Source: Rhizophlyctis rosea
Taxonomy: Eukaryota; Chytridiomycota; Chytridiomycetes; Rhizophlyctidales; Rhizophlyctidaceae
Reading direction: 5' to 3'
Length of the DNA: 64,000 bases
NCBI GenBank assembly: GCA_027596075.1
Contig: JADGJC010000176.1
Coordinates: 21,921 to 85,920 of the forward strand
Below, piece after piece: positions 15,652-25,866 of this stretch. Position numbers and translations under genes: made by a program. The notes below the pieces were generated by a model. It ran no database searches. It was given only the letters and a program-made list of their open reading frames with translations, and was not told where the DNA came from. Every line of letters starts with the position of its first letter. Position 1 is the stretch's first letter.

Positions 15652-16688
15652 GTTGTTGATGGGAGTTTCGATTTATGGATACACATTTGAGGAGCATGCG
15701 GCGTGTGGTTTGATCTTTTGCAGAATGTATGTAGGAAGTGTTTAACATATTGCTTTCCCGCTTTTGTATCGGAAGTTGGTTGGGAAAGGGAATATGTCGT
15801 ACGAAGGTGTTTGTTGTGGTGGTTCAAAACATACTTATTGGTTGCAGAGGCATAGTCAACAACCTCTTCCACATTCTCCTAGCGTTCATTTATTTCCCCA
15901 ACAAAGCTCTCGACCGTTCGTGTACCTGCTTTCGCTTGTGCTCCCCCTTCGTCCACTCTCCGATCTCTCCGAGACCCTCTTGTTGTGTCTAACAACACGC
16001 GGTGCTCCCGTCCGCATTCCCACCCCATCAAGAAATTATTCAATGGTCGCAAAGAAATTATGCCTCATCCTCCTCACCATTTATCCCCATCCCGTCACAA
16101 GGTCCCAAGCATTGCACCATCCACTTCTTTACCCACTGTGCATACAGCAGCGCCTAAAAATACACTCTTCAATTTCGCCCGTGTATTTCTCAAGGCATGG
16201 TACGGTGTTGCCGATGAATTGGTACAGGGAGGGCCTCTATCATCTCTTCTGACTGATCATTCTCAAGAAACTGTTTTAATGCTTTGTACGATCTTTTTGA
16301 TGTGCGAAAGGGCTAAAGGGGATGTGTAGAACACAGTTGTGTTGGGTGTCGCAGAGTCGATCAGCAGACACACTTGTCCTTGCCACCTCTTCATAAAAAG
16401 GGAATCTATGCGTCTAATCTTGTGGCATTCACCCCCAAATTTTACATATGCTTCTATGCTATCAACAACATACATTCACTCCGTACAAGGCGGACAGCAG
16501 CACGAGATCGCGTAGCACAACTAATCTATACAGAATCTCTCCCTATTTTCAACAGAAGGCCAATCCGCCGGCCATTCAATGCACCTCCCATAATGCACAA
16601 ATTCGCCCCCCGCCCCCGTCCGCTTCCCAGCATCATCAACAGGATACTCGACCGTGCCAAAAATGTAATTGACAGTAGGTGCTCCCGA
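15652..16688. other. Convergent intergenic region
   Basis: About 1 kb between the 3' ends of the Abi-like gene (+) and F-box-like paralogue B (-). Open frames here lack family similarity and overlap each other. I see no gene, RNA gene or repeat that I can support. Confidence 0.4.
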
Positions 16689-17867
16689 CTATGGAGACGG
16701 TATGTAGGCCCATGTCCGCTTTTTGGCATCCAGCACCACTACTTCCTCCTCCTCAGGTTTCGCGTGATGTGGTGTTCTCCAGTAGATACACCAATCATTT
16801 GGCTCGACCATAACGTGTTTGGGAGATTGACGGTGGGTGGAAAGGAGGTTTAGTTCGAAGTCGAAAACCATGAGAGATTGGAACGAGTGTACGAGTTTCG
16901 CGACCAAGAAGACATTGAACCTCGTGATCCAAAGCTTGGTGCAATCTACCACGGTGAGGATGTAGGATGCGATGAGTTTCTGGTCACTGAGGCGAGAGAC
17001 GCAAAGCGTCAGGGGACCTCCATGGTGCTGAGTGATGTAAGCAATGACGGTCTCGTTGGCAGCAGCGAAAGCAATCCTCATCTTTGAGGGAGCACTTCGC
17101 CTGCCTTCGAAGCGTAGAGAGAGGTCACGGATGGAGCGGATGGTGAACAGGGCGTCTTGCTGAGATGTTTCGAATTGTAGGACATTTGACCCAATGACCC
17201 ATGTGCTACAGGCATCCCCAATCGGAATCGACATATCATTCGTATCGAACTCCCAATCTTCGATCACAACACTGCATTCCTTCCCTTCCTCAACGGTACC
17301 CCATCCGTAGTGTATGTCGCATGGTTCGATATGGCGAAGGACGTGTGTTGTTCTGACGTATCTGATACCAGAGAAGATGTCCTCGATTTGGCGGGCGGGG
17401 ATATCGGCGAAGACAGTGTCGACGAAGGGCGGTTCTGAGAAATACCACCCAAGAAGACTTTCAATGATCAATCGTCCCTCCGGCCGTATAGCCTGCGCCG
17501 CAACTTCATACTTCTGGACCCCGCCAGTCATAGTAGCAAGATCCCTTACGACCCCGTCACTCCTCCGCCGCAACCCCGTCGAATCCCGCAAATCCGCCGC
17601 TCCCTTCGGTCTGCGCACCATGGGACGCCGCCATGCCCACCACAACGCCGCTACATTACGCCAATTCTCAGACCCATAAAGAACCGGAAGGCATCCGTCG
17701 GGAAACCCTTTGACAATTTTCAACTTCCAGATTTGGACGCTGTTGTTGCGGATGAGTGTGCCCCATTGTTTGCAGACTTTTTCGCAGGCGAGGAGGTCGG
17801 GGATGGTGACTGCGGGGTGGGCGAAGACGAGGATGAGGAGGTCGGGTAGGGTTGCAAGGGTTGCCAT
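16689..17867 (-). CDS. F-box-like protein (paralogue B)
   Basis: Single-exon protein of 392 residues, paralogous to 9175-10620 but on the opposite strand. It starts MATLATLPDLLILVFAHP with DLLACEKVCKQW, an F-box-like segment. Shared blocks include PDGCLPVLYG, LWWAWRRP, SDGVVRDLAT and a C-terminal DAKKRTW matching DAKSRTC of paralogue A. It is about 90 residues shorter, mainly through a missing internal segment after LWWAWRRP and a shorter tail. Probably an SCF substrate adaptor, but function beyond the F-box is unknown. Confidence 0.7.
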   Translation of the reverse strand: MATLATLPDLLILVFAHPAVTIPDLLACEKVCKQWGTLIRNNSVQIWKLKIVKGFPDGCLPVLYGSENWRNVAALWWAWRRPMVRRPKGAADLRDSTGLRRRSDGVVRDLATMTGGVQKYEVAAQAIRPEGRLIIESLLGWYFSEPPFVDTVFADIPARQIEDIFSGIRYVRTTHVLRHIEPCDIHYGWGTVEEGKECSVVIEDWEFDTNDMSIPIGDACSTWVIGSNVLQFETSQQDALFTIRSIRDLSLRFEGRRSAPSKMRIAFAAANETVIAYITQHHGGPLTLCVSRLSDQKLIASYILTVVDCTKLWITRFNVFLVAKLVHSFQSLMVFDFELNLLSTHRQSPKHVMVEPNDWCIYWRTPHHAKPEEEEVVVLDAKKRTWAYIPSP

Positions 17868-17883
17868 TGCTGAGGTTTTGAGA

Positions 17884-19004
17884 GGATGTTTGTGCCTCTA
17901 AGTACGTACCATATTGACTCGCCCACCTTCCATCGCCCACCTTCCATCGCCTTCTTCACAGCCTTCCATGCATGCGGAAGACCTCCAGCCGTCTCCAACA
18001 GAAATCTGAGAACCCCCACCCGATTTTCCTGCACCGCCGCATCACAAAAACATCCCAACGTATCTCCATGAGCTCAAATGTCCGCACCAGCCTCCAGGAG
18101 CTCTTTCAATGTTTCTAAATGCCCTCGACTGATTGCGTCCTCTAGTAACCAATCCGGAGACGCGTCTATCTTGGCGCCCGACGCCAGCAATAATCGCACT
18201 GCGTCCGTTGCACCGTTGCTGATGGCATTTTGTAACGCGTCATCATATTGCTCGGCAGTATACGCCCGCGTGTTCAGCAGCAACGTCATTATGGCGACAT
18301 GGTTCCCGGACGCAGCTCTCGACAATGCAGCCGCCAAATCATCGCCCTTCAACCTTGTTCCCAGCAACAGCTTTACCATCGCTCCGTGTCCGTGTGCTGC
18401 AGCGAAAAACAGTATTGTCGACCGTCCCCGCCGGCGGATTCCAGACATCAAAGCATTCTGGACCAATCTCATGTACCCGCTTCTTGCCGCCAATTCCAAA
18501 ATCCGACCATGATTCGCCCACCGATTACCGCCCGCCTCAACAATAACATCAGTTACTGCGTCCCGTCCCGCTTTCAGTGAGGCTATGAGTAGTATGTCAA
18601 GTGTGATCTGGTCCAAGTTCCCGATGTCCGTTGCGTACAGCTCAAGAATCCACGCATGCCCCGCGCGAACGGCCCAGTAACAGCAGTTCTTGAGACCTTT
18701 GTTGAAGTACCGCCATCCCGCTTCGGCCCACACCAAGTCGCGTTCGGTGACGAAGGAACGGTTGAGTTTGTTGGTGTTGCGCAGGTTGCGAATGGTCTTC
18801 GGGTCCGTCAGTTTGCCGATTTCGCAAAGGATTTCGGGTAGGAGTTGGGGCGGGGTGTCATCGTTGGATTTGATAGATAAGGTTGTGCGTTTGGAAGCAG
18901 TCGGGTGGAGTGCGGGAGAGGATGAATTATAGCGTGGTTGGAGATAACGATGTGTTGGATCACTCGTGGTGGGGTATTGTTCGAGAGCACTAGGTATCGC
19001 TGAG
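17884..19004 (-). pseudogene. F-box/ankyrin-repeat gene, disrupted
   Basis: Reading leftwards, an F-box-like segment (PPQLLPEILCEIGKL, LRNTNKLNRSF, about 18850-18740) leads into ankyrin-type repeats: ILELAARSGYMRLVQNAL, FFAAAHGHGAMVKLLLG, AISNGATDAVRLLLASGAKID, AISRGHLETLKELLEAGADI. A TGA at 18076-18074 then stops the frame, yet the same frame continues AHGDTLGCFCDAAVQENRVGVLRFLLETAGG, the next ankyrin repeat. Upstream the frame reaches a TAA near 19010 with no ATG before the F-box. A 14-base tandem duplication (17920-17947) lies in the tail. Either a pseudogene, or a gene with an unseen first exon plus a sequence error. Confidence 0.65.
17920..17947. repeat. 14-bp tandem duplication
   Basis: Two perfect copies of cgcccaccttccat in the 3' part of the broken ankyrin gene. 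Fourteen is not a multiple of three, so a recent duplication would shift the frame. Confidence 0.8.
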
Positions 19005-19769
19005 AATTAAGACCTGCCGGTGAAAACTGTGGCCGATTTCGTATAACGGTGAGGAGTTGAAAGCAAGTGGAGATAGGTCCTGGTGGTATGGGAAAGTGCC
19101 GTGAAGAACGGGAGCAGCGCTTGTGTATGCGATGCTGGATACTTAGGTATGGGCTGGAAAGCTCAGTAAGTACTTTGTAAGTTTAGTAAGTACAAGTGGG
19201 AAACGAAACGAAGAATTGACGATTGTTGCCGCGCCTGGCAGCTCTGGCTGTCATCATGCCATGATGCGGTAGGTCACCGTTGCTGTGCTGGTATGGAATC
19301 TCAACCAGATGCGCCCGCGTTTCCATAATGACGGTGGAGTGTCTGTGCACATGGCAAACCTTGAAATTAGAAAATTCTCGACGCCACATGTGGGTGACTG
19401 CGGGCCAGGCGAGTGCCGAAAATAGAAAATAGGTCTCCGAAAGTCACACCTGCACATATTGTGTTCCCGATCAATGTACACAAACGCGTAATTGCATTGA
19501 AAAGTGTGAAACGCGTGGATTTTGAAATCATAATCCATGGGGAAATCAGCCACACCTGGTTGCACCGAATCCTTGGCATTTGCCTATTTTCACGGGTGGT
19601 TGATACAGCAAAAGGACTGCGATGAAGGAGAATGTGGGCCCATGATCAGACCTGAAAGGTCATTGGTCAAATTCTGTTGAGCATTTGTGTGTTTCCCAAC
19701 GATTGTTAGCAACGGAGTCTCTTTTCTGCTCGCTCATTTCAACACCTCATCAGTCCAGTTGTTAGCAGC
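19005..19769. other. Intergenic region
   Basis: Between the broken ankyrin gene (-) and the PC-esterase-like gene (+). Short direct copies of agtaagtac occur near 19165-19195. No gene recognised. Confidence 0.35.
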
Positions 19770-21140
19770 ATGGCACCGAAGTCACCGATGTCAAAGTCAT
19801 CAAAGCTGGACCCGCTGGGGAGAAAGGGGGTTTTGGTTGCGTTGGTTGCGACGGCATTCATCTCTTTTCAATTGGGAGCATTATCCGCAACGAATGGATT
19901 GGCGCAGTCGCCTTCAAGATCACGTCCTTTTAGTCCCTTCTGCCAACAGCCTACCCCTCTACCTGAAGCTGTTGAGTGGCAAGTATTATCTCCAGCAACA
20001 GCGACTGATTCTTCTTCGACTGCACCAACCTCCACAACAAAACCTACTCCTCTTTCTGTGTCGCAATCCGAACTTGGAGCTTCCTCACCATCCAATCACC
20101 TTCCTGCACCGAAACTCCTTCCGTGCGATCCTTACTCCCTTCCTGGCTTTTACCGCACGGAAAATAACGAATTCGCAATATTTGGTCAACTCTATAACAA
20201 AACAACCCCATCCTCGTTTCCCGGCAGCCTCCATAAGCCTACCGATCCAGGCTGCCAACTTCCAACCACAAAACCGCTTGATCCCGTATGGTCTATCCAA
20301 ACACGCCATTCCCCGTCCCTCTCCCAGTTCCGTGACGCGCTCATCATACTTGCCGGCGACTCGCAAGACCGCAATGCCGTCGACCGTCTGTGCCGAATGG
20401 CACATCCATCACTGCGGCCAACACTTCGTGCGGCATACTGGAACGGAACCTACCTTACAGGAAAAGTGGAAGACATTGACTGGGGCATGACACCTGACCT
20501 TCCCTCCCACGGTTACCCGCACATATGCACCTTCGAAGCTCTCAACACCACGGTAACGAACTACTTCCATCTGGGAGTCCGATGGACATCCTACTACGAC
20601 AAATCCAAATTTCTTGGCCCAGGTGAAACTGCTGATCCTGTGCAAAGAATTCAACAGCAACTCGTCCCTTTCCTCGTCAACACCAAGCTCATTGGTGCCC
20701 TCGGTCGGTATCCTTCGGGTCCTACACTGATCGTCGCCCACTCACTCCTGTGGGATCTCCGCGGCCTCGCGTTTGGGGCGGTTGCTAAAGTACAGCGGGT
20801 TCAGTTGCACATCCCGTCCTGGATGCGGAAAACGCGAGACGATTTCCTGTTCGTGTTAGCCTCCACTTTTCCCAGTGCCGAGATTGCATGGCGGACGGTT
20901 CCGTATGCACACGTGAACACTCGATTTGGGATGGGGCAAATGGCGGTTATGAACGGGGCGGGCGAGGAAGTTGCTAGGGGTATTGGTATGGAGGTTTTGG
21001 ACTGGGCGCAGCCTCTGATTGGCAGGTGGGACCTCCTACGGAAAGACGGGTTTCATCAAGGGGACCGAGGATTGGACGTCCTTTGGAGGCTGATTCTAGG
21101 GAAGATTGGTAGAATGAAGAAGGAGAAGGATATATCCTGA
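19770..21140 (+). CDS. Type II membrane PC-esterase/SGNH-like protein
   Basis: Single exon, 456 residues. A basic start (KSPMSKSSKLDPLGRKG) precedes one hydrophobic helix (about residues 20-44), which predicts a type II signal anchor with the catalytic part in the Golgi/ER lumen. A Ser/Thr/Pro-rich stem follows. The esterase core shows a GDSQDR block (the GDS nucleophile motif, about residue 195) and a C-terminal DGFHQGDRGLD containing the Asp-x-x-His pair typical of the PC-esterase/TBL/Cas1-like superfamily. Members add or remove acyl groups on glycans. Substrate is unknown, and the assignment rests on these motifs only. Confidence 0.6.
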   Translation: MAPKSPMSKSSKLDPLGRKGVLVALVATAFISFQLGALSATNGLAQSPSRSRPFSPFCQQPTPLPEAVEWQVLSPATATDSSSTAPTSTTKPTPLSVSQSELGASSPSNHLPAPKLLPCDPYSLPGFYRTENNEFAIFGQLYNKTTPSSFPGSLHKPTDPGCQLPTTKPLDPVWSIQTRHSPSLSQFRDALIILAGDSQDRNAVDRLCRMAHPSLRPTLRAAYWNGTYLTGKVEDIDWGMTPDLPSHGYPHICTFEALNTTVTNYFHLGVRWTSYYDKSKFLGPGETADPVQRIQQQLVPFLVNTKLIGALGRYPSGPTLIVAHSLLWDLRGLAFGAVAKVQRVQLHIPSWMRKTRDDFLFVLASTFPSAEIAWRTVPYAHVNTRFGMGQMAVMNGAGEEVARGIGMEVLDWAQPLIGRWDLLRKDGFHQGDRGLDVLWRLILGKIGRMKKEKDIS

Positions 21141-21890
21141 TGGGACCGCTGAGCGGAATCTCAGTCAATTGTACATTTCTGGGTGTCTTGATGGATGCTG
21201 TCGATGATCACTGTACATCTACAATAGAATCTATAGGTAATCAACACATGACAGGACACTCCGGGCGCCGGGTAGTGCATATGAATCGCACCTTTGGCTT
21301 TGAATTCACTATCTTATGTGTTCATTTTCCTTATGGTAGCATCTATCATTGCGATTTAGAAGGCCGAAATTTGGGAAGTAGCCTAGTTTTGGGATCCAAG
21401 CTTTGGCAAGTGGAAGCGCTCACACAGTTTTTAAACTTACGACGCCCGCTTCGTTCCATCAAGAGTCTTGAAGATGAAATCTGACCAAATCAGCGTCGAA
21501 TTATACAGTTTACATTGCGATAATGAGTGGTTACGAGCCCGTTCCTTCCGTAATGTCGGTTAGCTTTGATACCCGGCCTTGGCTCCTGAGTTCAATTGTA
21601 CAAGTGACATCTTACAGGTATAGGGAAGTTGTCGAGGACCAACGAGAGTTCGGCCGTGCAGAAGTGGGAGATTGGTTGGTGTCGACTGGGCCTGAATTCA
21701 CCAGATTCACCATGTTGACAGGTCACGAGACCCGTGCCAAGATTTGTAATCATCGCGTGTTTAGATAGCGTCCCGGCTTCCTCCGGCGCCCTGTTTTGAG
21801 ACGCGCTTCTGCCACTCAAGAGCTTTACCTATGAATTCCAACTTCATTTGCATTGTCATCTTCTCACCATAACATCGCGCACTGCATATC
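21141..21890. other. Intergenic region
   Basis: About 0.75 kb between two plus-strand genes. Presumed terminator of the first and promoter of the amidotransferase. No gene recognised. Confidence 0.35.
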
Positions 21891-23064
21891 ATGTCTTCTA
21901 CCACACTGCGCATAGCCGTCTTGGTTTGTGATTTGCCCATTCAGGCTGTATGCGACAACTATGGCGACTATGGTAAGATTCCTTTGCCACGACGTGCCAC
22001 TTGCCCACAGAATTGACCCCCAACTTTTCCGTCGCAGCAACTCAATTCAACAACCTCTTCCTCAAAGCTGGGGAACTGTACTCCACCACATATAAACCCA
22101 TCACCGTAGAGACTATCCCCTTCGACGTCACGAAACAACAGTACCCTGCCGACCCAGAAGAGTTCAAATACTACGTTATGACTGGGAGCAGTAAGGTTCA
22201 GTTTTCTTTCGACGACGGGGAAGTTGTGGGCCGCCTTACCAAATACACGCTTCCGGCGTATACCATCAGAATCCTCCGCATATGACGCCGATCCATGGAT
22301 AGCTAAACTAATTGAATTCGTACGGCACCTTGATACATTAAAGGACGTGAAGGTCTTGGGTGTATGTTTTGGACATCAGATTATTGCGCAGGCATTTGGT
22401 GGGGAAGGTAAGGAGACTGTTATGAGCTGCATTGTGCTTCAAGTGCCAGGATTCTCACCTCTTCATGATGGCAGTTGTGAAAAATCCCCGTGGATGGGAA
22501 GTAGGTTGGGCAGCAGTAAGATTTCTGCCAATAGCTCATGAGGTTTTGAAGCCTGGACGCGATATCCTGGTAAGGCATGGTTGCAATCCGATTTATGCCT
22601 TGGGAAAGGCGGAAGCGTGCTGACTGTCGTTGCTATGGCTGTAGCGGATACAAGAAATGCATCAGGTGGGTGACAAGGGATAATCGGCATCACAAGGTGG
22701 TAGCTGATTTTCTCCTTTATCAGGATCACGTTAAGACGGTCCCACCCGGCTTTGAGGTTTTTGCAGAGACCAGTATCTGCCCTGTACAAGGAATGGTAAA
22801 AGGCAAGAAATATCTAACAATTCAGTCACATCCTGAGGTAAGGTACCCAATCCGTAATGAATCGAAAACATATATCTGATTGTTTGGTACCAACAGTTCA
22901 GCGGTGGAGTCGTATCCGAAATCATTAAAGCGCGTAAAATCCTTGGCGTGTGGGGTCCTGATAACGCGGACAAATACCTATCGACCGTATTTGATGAAAT
23001 CGATGGAATTTGGTTTGGTTCGAAGATGATTGGGTTCTTGCTCGATGACATGCCCGAACACTGA
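21891..23064 (+). CDS. Class I glutamine amidotransferase (GMP synthase-like)
   Basis: Stand-alone GATase1 domain protein. Exons give MSSTTLRIAVLVCDLP, YVMTGSS, DVKVLGVCFGHQIIAQAFGGE with the nucleophilic Cys in GVCFGHQ, NPRGWEVGW, HKDHVKTVPPG, and IQSHPEFSGGVVSE with the catalytic His and Glu of SHPE. About seven exons with small introns; one exon encodes only MHQ plus flanking residues. The order of motifs matches fungal YLR126C-type proteins, whose substrate is not firmly known. No synthetase domain is attached. The catalytic triad appears complete and the stop is at 23062-23064. Confidence 0.8.
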
Positions 23065-23187
23065 AATTAGGGGACCGGTCGTGCCGCCATGTACACTATG
23101 TATATTGAACATTCGCGTAGATCAATACTATATATAGACTATTCACATTACTATATTCATCGTCACGGTCGGGCAGGGATCGACCCC

Positions 23188-23204
23188 CACATTACCGTAA
23201 TGTG
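23188..23204. repeat. 8-bp stem palindrome in a tRNA-like context
   Basis: Sequence cacattac-c-gtaatgtg forms a perfect hairpin. Read on the minus strand it would be a 5-7-5 anticodon-arm shape followed by a T-arm-like ggggtcgatccc, but no matching acceptor stem is present. It sits between convergent genes. Confidence 0.4.
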
Positions 23205-23229
23205 ATTCCCTCCCCTACATATAAATTAT

Positions 23230-24492
23230 CTAGGAACATTGGACCACCGTTCTCGCTGGGTGAATCAACTTTTCGATCTCCTCCTTGACCTTACATATTT
23301 GCCCGAAACATGTATCGAACCAGCCCCTTTCCCCTGCCGGCACCAATCGCTTCCCACTCTCCAACAATCCCTTAACCGACACTCCTGCCAAAGCCTCGAC
23401 CGCACCCACGATAGCCTCCCCGTCAATAGGTCGATCCTCAATCGTCCCAACTAAATCATCCACATGGTTCGAACATTCCTCTCCCCATTTTGCGCACTCG
23501 TCTTGCGCATCTATTGAGCCGATGATCGGATCATCAAGCGATTTCAATACTTTCTTCATCGCCATGCGTGCCGCTTTCACGATTACGACGGATTTGAGGA
23601 TCGTGTTGCGATCAGATTCCGTCAAAGGTTGACGGTTGGCCGATACATCCGCCACAGCCTCGTCTTCCTCCTCATCTCCCATCAGCTCATCCCACCCTCC
23701 TCCGGCATCCTCATCCTCCCCTTCCAAAACCTCCTCAATCTCACTAACAGCATCCTCCACCAGCTCCAGCTTGCCCTTCAATCGCTGTTTGACCGCCTGT
23801 GCGTTGGTGGAAGGAAGCGCTTGGATCACGTCACAAGCTTTCCACACTATGCCGGTGGAAGGTAGGAATCCTATGTTACGGATTTTTTGATCTGTTTCGA
23901 GAGTGCGGGGAGAGGAGAGAAGGGAGTTGGAGTAGGCGGCTGTGTCATAAATTAGCGAGGATATTTCTGATCGGGTGCGGGATGTTAGGGTACGGCCTTG
24001 GGAGATGGGGATGGAGTGGGCTAATGCAACTAGGTGCCGGGTGCATTGTGCAATTTGGGCTACGCATTGGAAGGCGTCTTTCGACTTGGCGGGTGCTGTG
24101 TAGGCAATGAGCATGTGAACAGGGCCATATGAATTTATTGAGCGGGCTTCGGCATACCTGTTAGGGAGAGCTACAAGTCGCGTTAAAACGAGCTCGGATA
24201 ACCAGCCAATTAAAAGATACACACTGCTTTCGTAATAAACATACCTTGGTTGCAGTATGGGAAAGCACTTTGGCGGTGTTCACTGTTTTATTTACGTGGC
24301 CCAGGTCAGTGAACGGAATGAGCGAACGGCGACGAATGTTGACATACCACTCTCCGTTTTGAAAAATTCGATATCAAAGGACTCAGAGGTCTCGTCTGTC
24401 GGTGGAGCAGCAAATTGCTCCACATATTTCAGAGCTTCGTCGATCAGTGAATTCAAGTCACCGTCGAGAGTTTTTGTGAAGTCGGGTGCCAT
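23230..24492 (-). CDS. GCIP-family (cyclin-D1-binding protein 1-like) protein
   Basis: Starts MAPDFTKTLDGDLNSLIDEALKYVEQF and continues through at least two introns into a helical domain. TGIVWKACDVIQALP followed by AVKQRLKGKLELVEDAVSEIEEVLEG is characteristic of the Grap2-and-cyclin-D-interacting (GCIP) family. An acidic linker (EDEDAGGGWDELMGDEEEDE) separates it from a second helical half with KAARMAMKKVLKSL. In animals CCNDBP1 binds cyclin D and helix-loop-helix factors; the fungal role is unknown. Gene looks intact and ends at 23230. Confidence 0.7.
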
Positions 24493-25509
24493 TGAGTTGT
24501 GGATATATTTATTAGGAATTGGAGTGTGGTACAAAACTGAAGACCTCGAAAGTGACGCTGGCTTATATCAAAGCGTTACTATTCATGCAATGCAAGAACC
24601 GGGTTAGTGAGCAGTCAGCTATCGTAGTTGCTGTCTGGAAATGTTGTCGACTTCAACAGGAAACAGTTGCAGAAAAAAGTTGGGAAATTTGGAGGATGGG
24701 ACTAAATCCCAATTGGGTTTGATGACCACAAGCCACAGAACTGATCAAAGTTCCCCACCGACCAACACCACCACGCGAGGGTCTTGGTCATCCACAGTTC
24801 ATTTCTGCACTTTCAACACTGACATTACATCCCTTGGAATTCAAATACATCCCCAATTACAACTTTAAGACCCGCCTAACCGTGCGTACTGAGCGCGAGG
24901 AAATCAAAAGTACTACTTATAGAGTCCTGAGTGTTCAGAAGGCGAGAATGCTTTCTTTTGATCGCTATTTGTGAGTCTTGTCATCATGTTCATTTTGATA
25001 TGTCGTGGGCCGAATGGCAGATCCAGTGTCATGATCCGAGATAGCTGATATGCATCATTGCAGTTGGACAACTTGTCCAGTTGGCTTTTGTAATTCTTTC
25101 ATAGCGTTAGCGGAAAATCCCATTTTCATCTGTCTGCGAATTTGCCATAGTCCTTGCACTGAAGATGCCTTGTTTTTACAAAATCCAGGCCGGCCGGGAA
25201 TCTCTTTGCTCATTCTCCTTCGACAGTGAGCTGTAGGAATAGGATATGGTAGGCGGGATTTATCGTGTGTGGGTGGGTACCGAATTTTACCCTTCGACAG
25301 GATGAATTGACCATCCCGGCTGCAGCTTCATGTATGGGAAGAACCAGAAACCATTTGAGGCATCTCTCAGTGGAGAACAACATGAAATGATCTTTTAGTT
25401 TACACTATGGTATATGGGATTCTATTGACCCATTTAATACAAAAAACTATATACTTGGGTGACAGAGATAAGGCACAATGCTGCATTTGAACAATACAAT
25501 AATCAAGGC
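24493..25509. other. Intergenic region
   Basis: About 1 kb of AT-richer DNA between the GCIP-like gene start and the NDUFA4-like gene end. No gene or repeat was supported. Confidence 0.35.
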
Positions 25510-25866
25510 CTAATGACTTTCATCGTGGATGCGCGAAGTTTGTGAGGGACGACTCCATTTTTTGTCAAAGAGACCATTGGGGTCATAAAGTTTTGGGGTC
25601 TCGTTCTGCTGAATTGAAGTCCAAGGAGTTTCGTTCCTGATGAGGTGAAAGGATGAGGTGTAGGATACAATGTAACGTCAGCATTACATGGTATTTGTGA
25701 TGCGGCAAAACATATGATCACAATCAACGACTTGCCTCTTGGTCCAGCGCACATCGGGAGCCTGCGATGCGTGGTAAAGGCGGTAGCCTGCACCTGTCAC
25801 GGCTACGCCCATGAAGGCAATAAGGGGCCAAACTGCAGTGGGGATGTGATGACCACCAGCGACCAT
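25510..25866 (-). CDS. NDUFA4/B12D-like small mitochondrial membrane protein
   Basis: Two-exon gene of 85 residues. Exon 1 (25866-25736) encodes MVAGGHHIPTAVWPLIAF with one transmembrane helix, then YRLYHASQAPDVRWTKR. Exon 2 (25636-25510) continues NETPWTSIQQNETPKLYDP. The pattern 'PxxxPL, TM helix, PDVxWxxxNxxPW' is the NDUFA4 (MLRQ)/B12D signature; these proteins associate with respiratory complex IV (formerly assigned to complex I). The intron 25735-25637 starts with GC (gag|gcaagt) and ends cag, a GC-AG intron. Splicing gives exactly 86 codons including TAG. The match on both sides of the intron is the main support. Confidence 0.75.

Noticed and set aside
17720..18058. Independent gene starting MGCFCDAAVQ
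   Set aside because: It is the in-frame continuation of the ankyrin ORF after the TGA and starts on a non-ATG codon; its 3' half overlaps the start of the F-box-like gene in another frame.
18074..18076. TGA as selenocysteine in the ankyrin gene
   Set aside because: No selenoprotein family resemblance and no downstream stem-loop that I could support; ankyrin repeats have no need for Sec.
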